DNA of 64,000 bases, from assembly GCA_024291935.2 (NCBI GenBank), contig CM044315.1, forward strand, positions 51,558,385-51,622,384, given 5' to 3'. A model generated the notes under the pieces. It did no database searches, was not told the DNA's origin, and worked only from the letters and a program-made list of their open reading frames with translations. Below are positions 34,350 to 46,092 of the stretch, one piece after another. A program made the position numbers and the translations under genes. Positions within the stretch are counted from its first letter, which is position 1; every line of letters begins with the position of its first letter. The stretch comes from Okapia johnstoni (Eukaryota > Chordata > Mammalia > Artiodactyla > Giraffidae).

Positions 34350-35374
34350 AAGCTGGTTTAGTAATATGTTGTTCGGCAGGAAAGGAATCACCTAAGAGGT
34401 AAGAAAACGTGATGGCCTGGATCCTTTACTGTTAAAACCTCCTGGAAAGGAAGAACATTCTATGTGTTGTGGATCTCTATCTTCTTTGGCAGCCCAACTC
34501 CTAGAATCATATTCTAATTTTTTCTTAGGACTTCAGCAACAGTCTCCTGCCTTGAGGCATGGATATTGGAGAGTCTCACCCTATATCTTGACTCATCTTC
34601 TGGAGAGGGTGCATATGTTCTCCCTAGTTATCAGCAAAACGAGGAAAAAGATCAATAGGGCAATCCAGTCAGTTTCTCTGGAACAAATTTCTTACTTTGA
34701 ACTACTTCTAACACAATGAATGTTCACATCTTGTTCTCCTTTATGGCATTATATAGTTCCTGGAAACATAATATAATATAGGAGTCATCTATACTAAAGA
34801 TTTGCTTTAGAACTGCTAATTTGCTTGAATTCTAGGATACTTTTATTGATTTCCCTTTGCTTTCGAAGATTTATTTTTATCATAACTAATACAGATGAAA
34901 CTATTACATTTCATGTTAAATACCATTTCTTTGAAATAAAATAGAGCAAATTATACTCAAATTTAATCCTCCTGTGAATCCTTTCCATTAATTAGTGTTA
35001 AGTACAACACACACATACAGATACACACACACACACACCTGAGGTTGTTTAATGTAATTTTTAATAGGGCTCAAAAATATAAACTGACTTTTTAATTATA
35101 TCACATATGCATTAAAAATACATGAAAATCCCAACCATCAATATATTAATTATGATTGTTTAAGAAGCAGAATGTTATTATTCCTTTTTTTCTGATAATT
35201 TTGTATATTCTTTTTTCTAATCGAAATCATATTTTGTTTATGTGATAAATACAAAGTTTTTGCATTGTGGCTAAAAACATTTTGTCTCCAATTTTTATAA
35301 TATAAATATAGAAATATTGCTTTTAGGAACCTCTATTTTGTGTTACATTCCACATTAACAATTCTCTTTTTTTA
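34350..35374. other. Intronic sequence, nothing recognised
   Basis: About 1 kb with no named repeat except an imperfect CA run at 35006-35038. An 85-codon open frame near 34462 has no splice or homology support. Confidence 0.45.
35006..35038. repeat. Imperfect (CA)n run
   Basis: A CA dinucleotide tract with 'ta' and 'ga' interruptions, 33 bp. Confidence 0.9.
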
Positions 35375-35560
35375 GTTAAACTTTCTCTTTAGAGCATTTT
35401 TAGGTCCGTAGTAAAATTAGCCGAAAGTAAGGAGAGTCTCTCTGTACTGCCTGTCCCTGCATATGTACAGTATCCATTATCCACATCCCATACCACAGTG
35501 GTATATTTGTTACAATCAATGAACCTACGTTGACACAACTCTATAATATTATAAGCCAAA
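35375..35560 (-). mobile_element. L1M-type 3'-UTR fragment
   Basis: 'gagcatttttaggtccgtag', 'tatccattatccacatccc', 'gtggtatatttgttacaatc' and 'atgaacctacgttgacac' are the same 3'-UTR type as 12525-13210, read on the reverse strand. Confidence 0.65.
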
Positions 35561-36354
35561 AAATGCTGAAAGTAGTTTCGACCTTTTCTTTGTTTAGTTT
35601 AACAGTAAATTATATTAAAAAGTATTATATCAGATTTAGAAAATATGGAATGGGTCACTTTATTTTAGTAAATGGGTTTAAAAAACTTACGGATAGATAT
35701 TTCATTTTTTGAATTTCATTGTTTTGTGAAGAGACTTTCCTTACACTAGGAACTGACCTTTGTTATCATGAGCTTCTGGGATATTGTACTAACTTATGTA
35801 AGTCTTAAGAAAAAAGTTTTGTAATAACTTCCTTATATCTTCTCTAAGAATTGCTCTTTGTTATTGCCTAATAGTCATTTTCAGGCCCCGTCAGCCAAAC
35901 AGCTCATTTCAAATGGGTATTTTTTGAATACTTAGAATGCCCTTAGCACTATAACAAATTCTAAGACCTTAAAAATTGCCATCAAGCAATTACTATCTGG
36001 AACTTTTAGGGAGGGGCGGGGGAAATAGGAGAAACTTACTGGGTAGGGACTGATGATACGAAATGTAACTGAAAGGTGTATGCAGATTCAAAGCGAGTTT
36101 CATCAGTTGCCTGACTGACATCTAAGGGTCTGATCAGAGGAGTTGGAGTTGTGGGAAATAGTGGCTTTTAGGGTAAGATAGAAATATGAGATATTTATCA
36201 GAATAGTCTCTTAAAGGTAGACACTAGGGCTACCAGGAGTTAAGGGCAGTGTAAGTTTAATTCACCCTTCTTTTGGAACCCAAAGAAGGAAAAATGATAA
36301 CTTACAAGTGAAGCTATAGCTTACTAACTTAACACGTAGGGGCTAACTTTATCT
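35561..36354. other. Intronic sequence, nothing recognised
   Basis: No gene or confident repeat. Confidence 0.45.
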
Positions 36355-36590
36355 TTTTTTTCTTTTTTCAGTGAAGTGTTTATTTATTTAAATATATAGA
36401 TTTATTGAAACATAGTTGACTTACAATATTTCAGGTGCACAGCAAGCTGATTCAGTTACACAAATACACATATATTATTTTTGAAATTATTTTCCATCAT
36501 AAGATATTAGAAGATATTGACTATAGTTCCCTATGCTATACAGTAAATCTTTGTTGCTTGTTGCAATCTATTTTTTAATTAGAAATCTAG
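36355..36590 (-). mobile_element. L1 3' end, reverse strand
   Basis: 'tagatttattgaaacatagttg', 'acttacaatatttcagg', 'aagctgattcagttacac', 'tagttccctatgctatac' and 'gtaaatctttgttgcttg' form an artiodactyl/mammalian L1 3' end with its T-rich side at the left. Confidence 0.75.
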
Positions 36591-37264
36591 CATTCTAGTC
36601 ATACTAAGTCAAACAAGTAGAATCAAAATGTTATAATATTTTAATCAGACAAAAATTCATAAGTTTTCTAAAATAAATATATTATACATATTTATATATG
36701 TATGTATATGAAAGTTCTTCTACTACACTTGATAAAGACTTAAAAAAGAACATAAAAAAATGAGATGGAGAAATTTGAGAACATAAACTAAATGAAGTTG
36801 GAGCACTAAATATGAAATAGAAAAAGTGAAACAAACTAGATGAAAGTGAAAGATCATCATATAGTCCAATTGTTTTTAAACATGACTGATCCTTAGAAAC
36901 ATATCTGGAACTCTAGAGAAAAAAAGCAATACCTGAGCATTTGTATTTTTCAAAAATTTCAATATAATTCTGATATGCATCTGGATTTTAAAAAGTGATT
37001 ACAGGTTTTTCTGTTAGATACTAGTTTTGGTGGTATAGAGTTCTGTTATTTTTCTGTTGACCCATCATGATACGGTGGTATTCAGTGAGTAATAGTTACA
37101 TAATCACATTAGTAAAAGATGTTTATCAGTTTTTACAATCAATAGCCAAACAAAAAATAAAAGATAATTACAATTGCAAGCCATAATGGAAACATGATTA
37201 ACAATATAAAATAATTACATACAATTTGGAAGGGGTCAAACAGAGTGATGTGGTAAGTGAAAGT
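36591..37264. other. Intronic sequence, nothing recognised
   Basis: AT-rich with no recognised feature. Confidence 0.4.
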
Positions 37265-38560
37265 GCATACATGCTCATGTTTTCATCCACCCAGTGTCTA
37301 TATCTTTTGTTTGGTGCATTTAATTCATTTACATTTCAGGTAATTATCGGTATGTATGATCCTGTTACTGTTTTCTTAATTGTTCTTGGTTTATTTTCTG
37401 TAGGTCTTTTCCTTCTCATGTGTTTCCTGCCCAGATAAGTTCCTTTAGCATTTGTTATAAAGCTGATTCGGTGGTGCTGAATTCTGTTAACTTTTGCATA
37501 TCTGGAAAGCTTTTGATTTCTCCATCAAATCTGAAGGAGAGTCTTGCTGCGTAGAGTATTTTTTGGTTGTAGGTTTTTCCCTTTCATCATGTTAAGTATA
37601 TCATGCCATTCCCTTCTAGCTTGTAGAGTTTCTGTTGAGAAATCAGCTGATCAACTGATGGGAGTCCCCTTGTATGTTATTTGTCATTTTCCCCTCGTTG
37701 CTTTTAATATTTTATCTCTGTTTTTAATTTTTGTCAGTTTGATTACTATGTGTCTTGGTGTGTTCCACCTTAGGCTTATCCTTCCTGGGACTCTTTGTGA
37801 TTCCTGGACTTGGTTGACTATTTCCTTTCCCATGTTAGGTAAATTTTCAGCTGTTATCTCTTCAGGTAATTTCTCAGGTCCTTTCTCGCTCTCTTTTCCT
37901 TCTGGGACCCAAATGTTGGTGTGTTTAATGTTGTCCCAGAGGTCTCAGGCTGTCTTCATTTCTTTTCATTCCTTTTTCTATATTCTGTTCTGTGGCAATG
38001 ATTTCCACTGTTCTGTCCTCCAGGTCAATTATCCATTCTTCTGCCTCAGTTATTCTGCTTTGGCTTCCTTCTCATATATTTTCATCTCTGTTTATTTGTT
38101 CTTTATTTCTTCTAGGTCTTTGGTAAAAATTTCTTACATCTTCTCAATATTTGTCTCCATTCTTTACCCGCAATCGTGGATCATCTTCCCTGTCATTACT
38201 CTGAATTCTTTTTCTGGAAGGTTGCCTGTCTCCACTTCATTTAGCTGTTTTTTAGGGGGTTTATGTTGCTCCTTCATCTGACAGATAACTTTCTACTTTT
38301 TCATCATGATTAACTTTCTGTAATATGGTTTTTGTTTTAGCTACTGTGGGATTGTGCTGCTTCTTCTTCTGTCTGCCCTCTGATATATGAGGCTAAAAGG
38401 TTCCTGTAAGTTTCCTGATGGGAGGGACTTGCTCTGGTGGGCAAGGCCTTGTTCAGTAGAACTATTATCAGCTGAGAGTGGAGTTTCACTCTGTCCCTGG
38501 TAGCTCTTTGGCCTGAGGCAATCCAGCCCTGGCGTTTAGGGGCTTCAGGGTAGGGTTAGA
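37265..38560 (-). mobile_element. L1 LINE, internal to 5' part, reverse strand
   Basis: Antisense L1 text: 'tttaatattttatctctg', 'gtgtcttggtgtgttcc', 'ttcagctgttatctcttcagg', 'ccttctgggacccaaatg', 'ttctgtcctccaggtc', 'gaattctttttctggaagg', then a leader-like 'gggacttgctctggtgggc'. A 245-codon open frame at 37544-38281 on the opposite strand is a shadow of this element and encodes no known protein. Confidence 0.68.
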
Positions 38561-39560
38561 TGTTTCCCTATCTATTTGCCATGAAGTGATGGGACTGGAC
38601 ACCATAATCTTAGTTTTCTGAATGTTGAGTTTTAAACCATCTTTTTCACTCTTCTCTTTCACTTTCATCAAGAGGCTCTTTAGTTCTTCTTCACATTCTG
38701 TCTTAAAGGAGGTGTCATCTTCGTATCTGAGGTTATTGATATTTCTGCTGGCAATCTTGATTCCAGCCTGTGCTTCATCCAGACCAGCATTTCCCATGAT
38801 GTACTCTGCATATAAGTTAAATAAGCAGGGTGACAATATACAGCCTTGACATACTCTTTTCCTAATTTGGAACCAGTGTGTAGTTCCATGTCTTGTTCTA
38901 ACTGTTGCTTCTCGACCTGCACACAGATTTCTCAGCAGGTAAGGTGATCTAGTATTCCCATCTCTAAGAATTTTCCACAGTTTGTTGTGATCCACTCAGC
39001 CAAAGGATTTGGCATAGCCAATAAAGCAGAAATAGATGTTTTTCCAGAACTCTCTTGCTTTTTTGATGAACCAACATATGTTTGCAATTTGATCTCTGGT
39101 TCCTCTGCCTTTTCTAAACCCAGCTTGAACATCTGAGAGTTCATGGTTCATGTACTGTTGAAACCTGCTTTGGAGAATTTTGAGCATTACTTTACTAGCG
39201 TGTGAGATGAGTGCAATTGTGTGGTAGTTTGAACATTCTTTGGCATTGCCTTTCTTTAGGATTGGAATGGAAATTGACTTTTTCCAGTCCTGTGACCACT
39301 GCTGAGTTTTCCAAATTTGCTGGCATATTTAACAGCATCAATTTTGGGGATTTGAAATAGCTCAACTGGAATTCCATCACCTCCACTAGCTTTGTTCATA
39401 GTGATGCTTCCTAAGGTCCACTTGACTTTGCATTCCAGGATGTCTGGCTCTAGGTGAGTGGGTCATGAAGATATTTTTTGTATAGTTCTTCTGTGTATTC
39501 TTGCCACCTCTTCTTAATATCTTCTACTGCTGTTAGGTCCATACCATTTCTGTCTTTTAT

Positions 39561-39629
39561 TTTTTTTATTTTTTTTTTTTTGAAAACAATTTAGCTTTAT
39601 TTTTCAATGACATAATTGATACATTGGTG
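39561..39629 (-). other. Poly(A) tail and 48-nt non-U6 segment of a chimeric retrocopy
   Basis: On the - strand, directly after the U6 body, come 48 nt of sequence unrelated to U6 (39582-39629). It contains AATAAA about 15 nt before an A tail of about 21 nt (39561-39581 on the + strand, a T run). The segment looks like the very 3' end of a polyadenylated transcript, whose source I cannot name. Together with the U6 body it forms one insert. Confidence 0.85.
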
Positions 39630-39679
39630 AAAAATATGGAACGCTTCACAAATTTGCGTGTCATCCTTGCGCAGGGGCC

Positions 39680-39730
<51 letters not shown>

Positions 39731-39736
39731 GAGCAC
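39630..39736 (-). pseudogene. RNU6: U6 snRNA retrocopy (full length, 107 nt)
   Basis: The reverse strand begins GTGCTCGCTTCGGCAGCACA and runs 107 nt to the terminal 'CCATATTTTT', with the ACAGAGA-box region (ATACAGAGAAGATTAGC) intact. Against my memory of mammalian U6 there is one difference, a C to T in the 'AAATTCGTGAAGCG' stretch. It lies inside BovB, is joined to a foreign polyadenylated tail, and is flanked by an 18-bp duplication (accatttctgtcttttat at 39543-39560 and 39735-39752). No U6 proximal-sequence promoter is expected upstream, because that flank is BovB, so it is a dead retrocopy and not a gene. Confidence 0.95.
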
Positions 39737-39849
39737 CATTTCTGTCTTTTATTGTGCCCATCTTTGCATGAAACTTGGTAGAATAATAATTAACAAATAG
39801 TATTGGAATCATTTAATTGCTATATATAAAATATAAAGGGTTATTTTTT

Positions 39850-40285
39850 TCCTGTAAAATTAATTTTTTTCAAAAAATTTAAGTAAAGTTAATTTATAAT
39901 ATTAAGATAGTTTCAGGTATACAGCATAGTGATTCAGAGTATTTTTGCAGATTATACTTCATTATAGGTTATTAAAAGATAATAGATATAATTTCCTGTG
40001 CTAAAGAGCATATCTTTATTGCTTATCTATTTTATATATAATAGTTTGTATCTGTTAATCCTATATGCCTAATTTGTCTCTCCTCCTTTCCCTCTCCCCT
40101 CTGATAACCACAAATTTGTCTCCTCTAACTGTGGTTTTGTTTCTGTTTTGCATATACTTTTATTTGTTTTAGTTTTTAAATCCCATGTATAAGTGATATC
40201 ATATAGTATTTGTATTTCTCTGTCTGACATACTTCTCTAAGTATAATATTTTCTAGGTCCATCCACATTGCTGCAAATGCCAGTA
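39850..40285 (-). mobile_element. L1 3'-UTR region, reverse strand
   Basis: 'gatagtttcaggtatacagc', 'atagtgattcagagtatttttg', 'tatatgcctaatttgtctc', 'ggttttgtttctgttttgc', 'ctaggtccatccacattgctg' are antisense L1 3'-UTR phrases. Confidence 0.68.
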
Positions 40286-40294
40286 TGTCATAAA

Positions 40295-40700
40295 AAAATA
40301 TAAAGTTATATCCTTACTACAACCCCAAACTAAATAATCTCCAAATGGAATAAATATTTAAAAGTAAAAATATAAAAGCAATAATGTTAGAATAAGATGA
40401 TTCATCTTTTTATAATCCTAGAGTTGGGAAGAATTTTTTTAGCATTGTATAAAGACTAGAATCTCCAAATACTCACTGGTTTGATCACTTTAGAATTAAA
40501 ATTTTCTTAACAGAAAATGACACTAATAAATAAAATTAATACACAAATGATAAGCTGGAAAAAACGTATGATAAAGAAAAATTCACTGAAATTATTCCTT
40601 CCAAATCAAATGGAGTAAAATTCTATATGGCAAGTCCATACCAACAGAACAATGAAAAAAGAATATGAACAAAGAAAAAGATAATAAAGATGAGTCACAA
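40295..40700 (+). mobile_element. L1 ORF2 fragment, old
   Basis: Diverged sense L1 text: 'atggaataaatatttaaaag', 'agaataagatgattcatctttt', 'agaattaaaattttcttaac', 'ccataccaacagaacaatg'. Confidence 0.45.
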
Positions 40701-41326
40701 AGTGTAAAATGAAAGTGGTCACTGTAAAGAAGTTACCTTTTATTAATGATAACTCTAATATAAGTCAAATTTGCGTGTTTCATAATACAACTATATTATC
40801 TTATTTGTTTAGACATTTCCAAAGAGTTTAAGGTTTACAAAGTCATTTAAGTTTATAAATTTTTAAAATTAATTATCAAACTGTGACATAATCAGAGGTA
40901 AGAACAAATGAGCCATAGGATATCATTTAGAAGGGAACATTAATAATTTTGGAGCATAATGGAAAGAAAAATTACAGTGATAGGTCGGGAGCTTATCAGG
41001 AAAGGGGCCTGTAGCAAATTTAGCTTAGTTCAAGTCAAGGAGGGAAGAAGCAAAAGGACAGCTGTCTGAAATTGTGCAATAGGACTATGGTTTCAGAATG
41101 ACAGCAAAAACCATGATCATGCCAGAAAACCTATCCTAAGAAATGGTGATATAAGTGCCTATAGTATGAAAAATGAACTGGATGAGAATAACTTAAGGAC
41201 ATAAGTTTGAGCCAGTTTTCTGCTTGTCATAAAATCAGTATTCACCTCTGAGTCAGTTGCAAAAAAAAAAAAAAAGGAGGACCAAGAAACTTTTAGTACC
41301 GAAGAGAGCTGAACTGAAGGGTGTGT
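40701..41326. other. Intronic sequence, nothing recognised
   Basis: No gene. A 15-nt A run at about 41261-41275 may mark the tail of an unidentified retrocopy. Confidence 0.4.
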
Positions 41327-41500
41327 GTTCTCAGCTGCTCAGTCATGTCTGATTCTTTGCAACCTCATAGGCTATAGCCTGCCAGCCTCCTCTGTCCATG
41401 AGAGTTTCCAGGTAAAAATATGGGAGTGGGTTGCCATTATCTCCTCCAGGGGATCATGCCAACCCAGGGGTTGAACCCACATCTCTTGTGTCTCCTACAG
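41327..41500 (-). mobile_element. Bov-tA SINE, reverse strand, head truncated
   Basis: 'ctgctcagtcatgtctgattc', 'gtgggttgccattatctcc', 'aacccaggggttgaaccc' in antisense order. The tRNA-like head is mostly missing at the right. Confidence 0.88.
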
Positions 41501-42068
41501 GGTACCAGGTATATTTCTAGCCTTTCCATGGTATAATTCAAAGAGGACTACTCCTTGCAGTCCTTGGATATGTGGACATACTATCTTTATACACAGAGCA
41601 AAAGGTAACTTCCACATTGAGTATTTTAACCAAAGAAGTTCTGTGGTCACAGTGCCAGCTGTTCTCTAACTAGTTCCAGAGGATCAGGATAACATGAAAA
41701 TATATGAATATGAACAGTTGAGGTGGAAATGTGATTATGAAAAACATTTTTCAGTAAGAGAAAAATGGACACTTCATTGAATAATATTAAGAATAAATGA
41801 ATTTTTACTTACACTTGTATTTATATTTGTCCTACAACCCTTAGGAGAAAGTCAACGTATTGTATATTACAGTTCTTAGGTATGCACGTGGGATCAACAG
41901 AATTGACATTTTCAAGGAGATGTTAAATGATGCCAAGAGAGTTACCATCTGGCATAATTTATAGGTATCTCCCTTATAATTTTTTCCTAATTTCTATCTA
42001 TCTCAGGTTTAAGTCACTTCATTCTCCTTTATTAAACTCAATATACAAAGTATTTGCTGAGCAGTACA
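41501..42068. other. Intronic sequence, nothing recognised
   Basis: No gene or named repeat. Confidence 0.4.
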
Positions 42069-42277
42069 GGCTTCCCAGGTGGCCCTAGTGGTAAAGAACG
42101 CCTGCCGGTGCAGGAGACATACGAGATAAGGGTTTGATCTCTGGATTGGGAAGATCCCCTGGAGAAGTACATGGCAACCCACTCCACTATTCCTGCCTGG
42201 AGAATCCCAAGAGAAGACTGGCAGGCTACAGTCCATAGCATCGCAGAGTCATACACGACTGAAGCGACATAGCACAC
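42069..42277 (+). mobile_element. Bov-tA SINE
   Basis: Head 'ggcttcccaggtggccctag' and 'gcctgccggtgcaggagac', body 'ggcaacccactccactattc', tail 'cacgactgaagcgac'. Confidence 0.93.
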
Positions 42278-42609
42278 ATACTCTACTATGAGCACTTCAT
42301 AGTGCTAGTCCCTGTGCCTTTTCCACATGTGTTATGCTATTAGGTAAAGCATCTGCTCAGTTCTCTCATTTTCCTAGTGAGCTCTCTGGTGACCCAGGCA
42401 ACCCTCATAGTTTTGCAACTTAAATTATGTATTAATATAGCATTCACTTGCTACTTTTTAAAGATAATTCTGAAATTTCTGGATTTTAAAAATTTCCTTA
42501 TCATGTCTATGGAGTCAAGCACAGTTTGTGGTGTCACAGGTTTTTCCAGAAAGGAAGTACCATGACAGTTAAGTGTACAAAAGTTTTAATGGGAAGTAAT
42601 ACTCTTTAA
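42278..42609. other. Intronic sequence, nothing recognised
   Basis: No gene or named repeat. Confidence 0.4.
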
Positions 42610-42830
42610 GGGCTTCCCAGATGGCACTAGTGTTAAAAGAGCACACCTGCCAATGCAGGAGACATAAGAGACATGGGTTTGATCCCTGGGTTGGGAAGAT
42701 CCCCTGGAGAAGTACATGGCAACCCACTCCAGTATTCTTGCCTGGAGAATCCCATGGACAGAGGAGCCTGGCGGGCTATCCTCCATAGTGTCACAAAGAG
42801 TTGGACACGACTGAGGAGACTTAGCATGCA
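42610..42830 (+). mobile_element. Bov-tA SINE
   Basis: Full copy with head 'gcttcccagatggcactag', body 'ggcaacccactccagtattc', tail 'ggacacgactgaggagactt'. 'acactttaaag' on the right resembles 'atactctttaag' on the left, a probable imperfect target duplication. Confidence 0.94.
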
Positions 42831-43136
42831 CACAGAAAACACTTTAAAGGAAAATGGAAGAAGTGGAGAGTCAAAGTTTCTGCCAACCAGCCAGGAGCTC
42901 TGAAGCAAAGTCTGTCTCTATGGGAAAGTCTAATAATGACCAGTAATGGCCAAGTCCTTGTAACACTGCCTTACTCAGTAATCGCCTGAAGCTGGCCCAG
43001 AGAATAATATGACCTCAACTTGAAAGCCGGGGTGAACACTGAACAATCTAACAGCTGGAGCTGTCAGCTAGCCACACCCCTTGCATCTGAGTAGCCACAA
43101 ATGTTGTCTAATATTACCCTACTGTGGCTCTGTCCT
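42831..43136. other. Intronic sequence, nothing recognised
   Basis: No gene or confident repeat. Confidence 0.4.
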
Positions 43137-43193
43137 CAGTTCAATTAAGTTCAGTCACTCAGTTGTGTCCAACTCTTTGTGATTCCACGGACT
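43137..43193 (-). mobile_element. BovB (or Bov-tA) 3' tip, reverse strand
   Basis: Only about 57 bp: 'cagttcaattaagttcagtc' and 'ttgtgtccaactctttgtg' are the reverse complement of the BovB 3' terminus. It lies head-to-head with the + strand BovB at 43354-43822, with a Bov-A2 inserted at the junction. Confidence 0.75.
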
Positions 43194-43203
43194 GCATGAC
43201 ATT

Positions 43204-43343
43204 CGGAGAAGGCAATGGCACACCACTCCAGTATTCTTGCCTGGAAAATCCCAGGGATGGGGGAGCCTGGTGGGCTGCCGTCTATGGGGTTGCACAGAGT
43301 TGGACACGACTGAAGTGACTTAGCAGCAGCAGCAGCAGCAGCA
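43204..43343 (+). mobile_element. Bov-A SINE with target duplication
   Basis: Body 'caatggcacaccactccag', 'gggttgcacagagttggac' and a (CAG)n tail. The 10-bp gcatgacatt repeats at 43194-43203 and 43344-43353. It entered exactly where two BovB pieces of opposite orientation meet. Confidence 0.95.
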
Positions 43344-43353
43344 GCATGACATT

Positions 43354-43822
43354 ACTTTGCCAACAAAGGCCATCTAGTCAAAGCTATGGTTTTTCCAGTA
43401 GTCATGTATGGATGTGAGAGTTGGAATATAAAGAAAGCTGAGCCCCAAAGAATTGATGCTTTTAAACTGTGGTGTTGGAGAAGACTCTTGAGAGTCCCTT
43501 GGACACCAAGGAGATCCAACCGGTCCCTCCTAAAGGAAATCAGTCCGAATATTCATTGGAAGGACTGATGCTGAAGCTCCAACACTTGATCACATGATGT
43601 GAAGAGCTGACTCATTGTAAAAGACCCAGATGCTGGGAAAGATTGAAGGTAGGATGAGAAAGGGATGACAGAGGATGAGATAATTGAATGTCATCACTGA
43701 CTCGATGGATGTGTTTGAGGAAGCTCTGGGAGTTGGTGATGGACAGGGAAGCCTGGCGTGCTGCAGTCCATGAGGTTGCAAAGAGTTGGACATGACTGAG
43801 CGAGTGAACTAAACTGATTTAA
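43354..43822 (+). mobile_element. BovB 3' part
   Basis: Starts in the 'actttgccaacaaaggcc' region (the T-L-P-T-K block) and runs to the 3' end 'gactgagcgagtgaac'. The open segment at 43386-43568 contains [13 protein letters not shown]. It is frameshifted later. Confidence 0.94.
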
Positions 43823-44399
43823 TTATGTTAACTTGTGTACATATGTATTCACTTATGATGCTTATGTGTAAATCTAACTAATGACAGAAATGATACAAAG
43901 CATAAAAGGGAGAAATTAGGATTACTTTATTAAATGGCACTTAATTGTACCTGTGAAGCTGTATAGTGTTAATTTAAGTGAACTTGGATGAGTTGGAAAT
44001 TAATATTGCAAACTGTGACCATGATTAAAAAGATTTTAATAAAGGGTTAAATGATATGCTAAGAAAAGAGAGAAAATGGAATTATATAAAAATGCTCAAT
44101 TAGAATTTCAGAGGTCAGAAATAGTATAGAATACAAAAATGAGAACAGAAGAAGAACAGAATTCAGTAACAAATAGGATAAATATTAATCCAACTGTATA
44201 TAGACACTTTGACGATCCAAGTACATGTTGTAGATAAGAAACTCACTTTAAGTATTAAAGGCATGTGTAGATTAAAAGTAAATGGTTGGGGAAGGATATA
44301 CCATGTTAACATTAATCAATAGAAAATGGAAGTAGCTATGTTAAGTTCAGACAGAGCAGACTTCACAGCAAGGAAAGTTGTCAGGCAGAGAAGAGTATT
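43823..44399. other. Intronic sequence, nothing recognised
   Basis: No gene or named repeat. A stretch such as 'agaatttcagaggtcag' and 'ggcatgtgtagattaaaag' near 44100-44280 could be a decayed L1. Confidence 0.4.
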
Positions 44400-46092
44400 T
44401 GTTGTTGTTGTTCAGTTGCCAAGTCTTGCCTGGCTTTTTGCGACTCCATGGACTGCAGCACACCAGGCTTCTGTGTCCTTTAGTATCTCCTGGAGTTTGC
44501 TCAAACTCATTTCCATTGAGTCGGTGATACCATCTAACCCTCTCATCCTCTGTCGTCCCCTTTTCCTCCTGCCCTCAGTCTTTCCCAGCATCAGGGTCTT
44601 TTCCAGTGAGTCAGCTCTTTGCTTCAAGTGGCCAAAGTATTGGAGCTTCAGCTTCAGCATCAGTCCTTCCAATGAATATTCAGGGTTGATTTCCTTAAGG
44701 ATTGACTGGATGGATCTCCTAGCCGTCCAAGGGACTCTCAAGAGACTTCTCCAGGACCACAAGTTCAAAAGCATCAATTCCTTGGTGCTCAGCCTTCTTT
44801 TTGGTCCAACTCTCACATTCATACATGACTACTGGAAAAACCATAGCTTTTACAATACGAACCTGCATTAGCAAAGTAATGTCTTTGCTTTTTAGTACAC
44901 TGTCCAGTTTTGTCATAGCTTTTCTTCCAAAGAGCAAGCAACTTTTAATTTTGTGACTGCTGTCACTATCTGCAGTGATTTTGGAGCCAAATAAAATAAA
45001 TTCTGTCACTATTTCCATTTTTTCCCCTGTCTGTTTTCCATGAAGTCATGGGATGGGACTGGATGCCATGAACCTCATTATTTGAATGTTGAATTTTAAG
45101 CCAGAATTTTCACTCTCTTCTTTCACCTTCATCAAGAGGCTCTTTAGTTCCTCTTTGCTTTCTGCCATTAGGGTGGTCTCATCTGCATATCTGAGGTTAT
45201 TGATATTTCTCCTGGCAGTCTTGGTTTCAGCTTGAGCTTCATCTAGCCTGGCATTTCACATGATATACTCTGCATATAAGTTAAATAAGCAGGGTGACAA
45301 TATACAGCCTTGATGTACTCCTTTCACAGTTATGAACTAATCCATTGGTCCATGTGCCCTTCTAACTGTTGCTTCTTGACCTGCATACAGGTTTCTCAGG
45401 AGGCAGGTAAGGTCATCTGGTATTTCCATCTATTGAAGAATTTTGCAGTTTGTGATTCACACAATCAAAGGCTTTAGCATAGTTAATGAAGCAGAAGTAG
45501 ATGGTTTTCTTTTCTTTTTTTTTTATTTCCCTTGAATTTTCTATGATCCAATGGATGTTAGCAATTTGATCTGGTTCCTCTGCCTTTTCCAACCGATCTT
45601 GTACATCTGGAAGTTTTTGGTTCATGTACTGTTGAATCCTAGCTTGAAGGATTTTGAGCATTATCTTGTAACATGTGAAATGAGTGCAATTGTGCGATAG
45701 TTTGAGCATTCTTTGGCATTGCCCTTCTTTGGGATTGCAATAAAACTGACCTTTTCTAGTTCTGTGGGCATTCTGAGTTTTCCAAATTTGCTGGCATACG
45801 GAGTGCAGCACTTTAACAGCATCATCTTTTAGGATTTGAAATAGCTCAGCTGGAATTCCATCACCTCCACTAGTTTTGTTGGTAATAAGGCTTCCAGTGG
45901 CCCACTTGACCTCACACCCCTGGATTTATGGCTCTGGGTGAGTGATCACACCGTCATGTTTATCCGGGCCATTTAGAACTTTTTTTTGTACAGTACTTTG
46001 TGTATTCTTGCCACCTCTTCTTAATATATTCTGTTTCTAATAGGCCCTTACCATTTCTGTCTTTATTGTGCCCATCTTTCCATTAGACCATG
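44400..46092 (-). mobile_element. BovB LINE, 5'-truncated, 1.7 kb
   Basis: Runs from the 3' end at 44400 ('gttgttgttcagttgcc') back through the terminal domain (open 136 codons at 44412-44822) and the damaged YADD region near 45190, to RT motif A ('YAKAFDCVNHK', 45480) and the GTIKDRNG block at 46070. Frameshifts and stops are frequent. No clear target duplication was found. Confidence 0.95.

Larger units (their letters stand above)
38561..39770 (-). mobile_element. BovB internal fragment, interrupted by a U6 retrocopy
   Basis: BovB RT region on the reverse strand, from the ITSWQIDRET block at the left to the GTIKDRNG block at the right. RT motif-A text (Y-A-K-S-F-G, degraded) is near 39010. 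The element's 3' end is missing on the left, where it abuts L1, so an internal deletion or rearrangement is implied. The U6 insert occupies 39561-39736. Confidence 0.93.

Noticed and set aside
34350..34719. 85-codon frame just beyond the BovB target duplication
   Set aside because: No splice support and no family match. It is too short to distinguish from chance.
37544..38281. The longest open frame in the window, 245 codons on the + strand, rich in phenylalanine, serine and leucine
   Set aside because: It is the antisense strand of an L1 (37265-38560). The hydrophobic composition comes from reading A-rich L1 coding sequence backwards. No splice sites or protein family match.
39630..39736. 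U6 as a functional snRNA gene
   Set aside because: It has a foreign polyadenylated tail, a target-site duplication and BovB upstream where the U6 promoter elements should be. It is a retrocopy.
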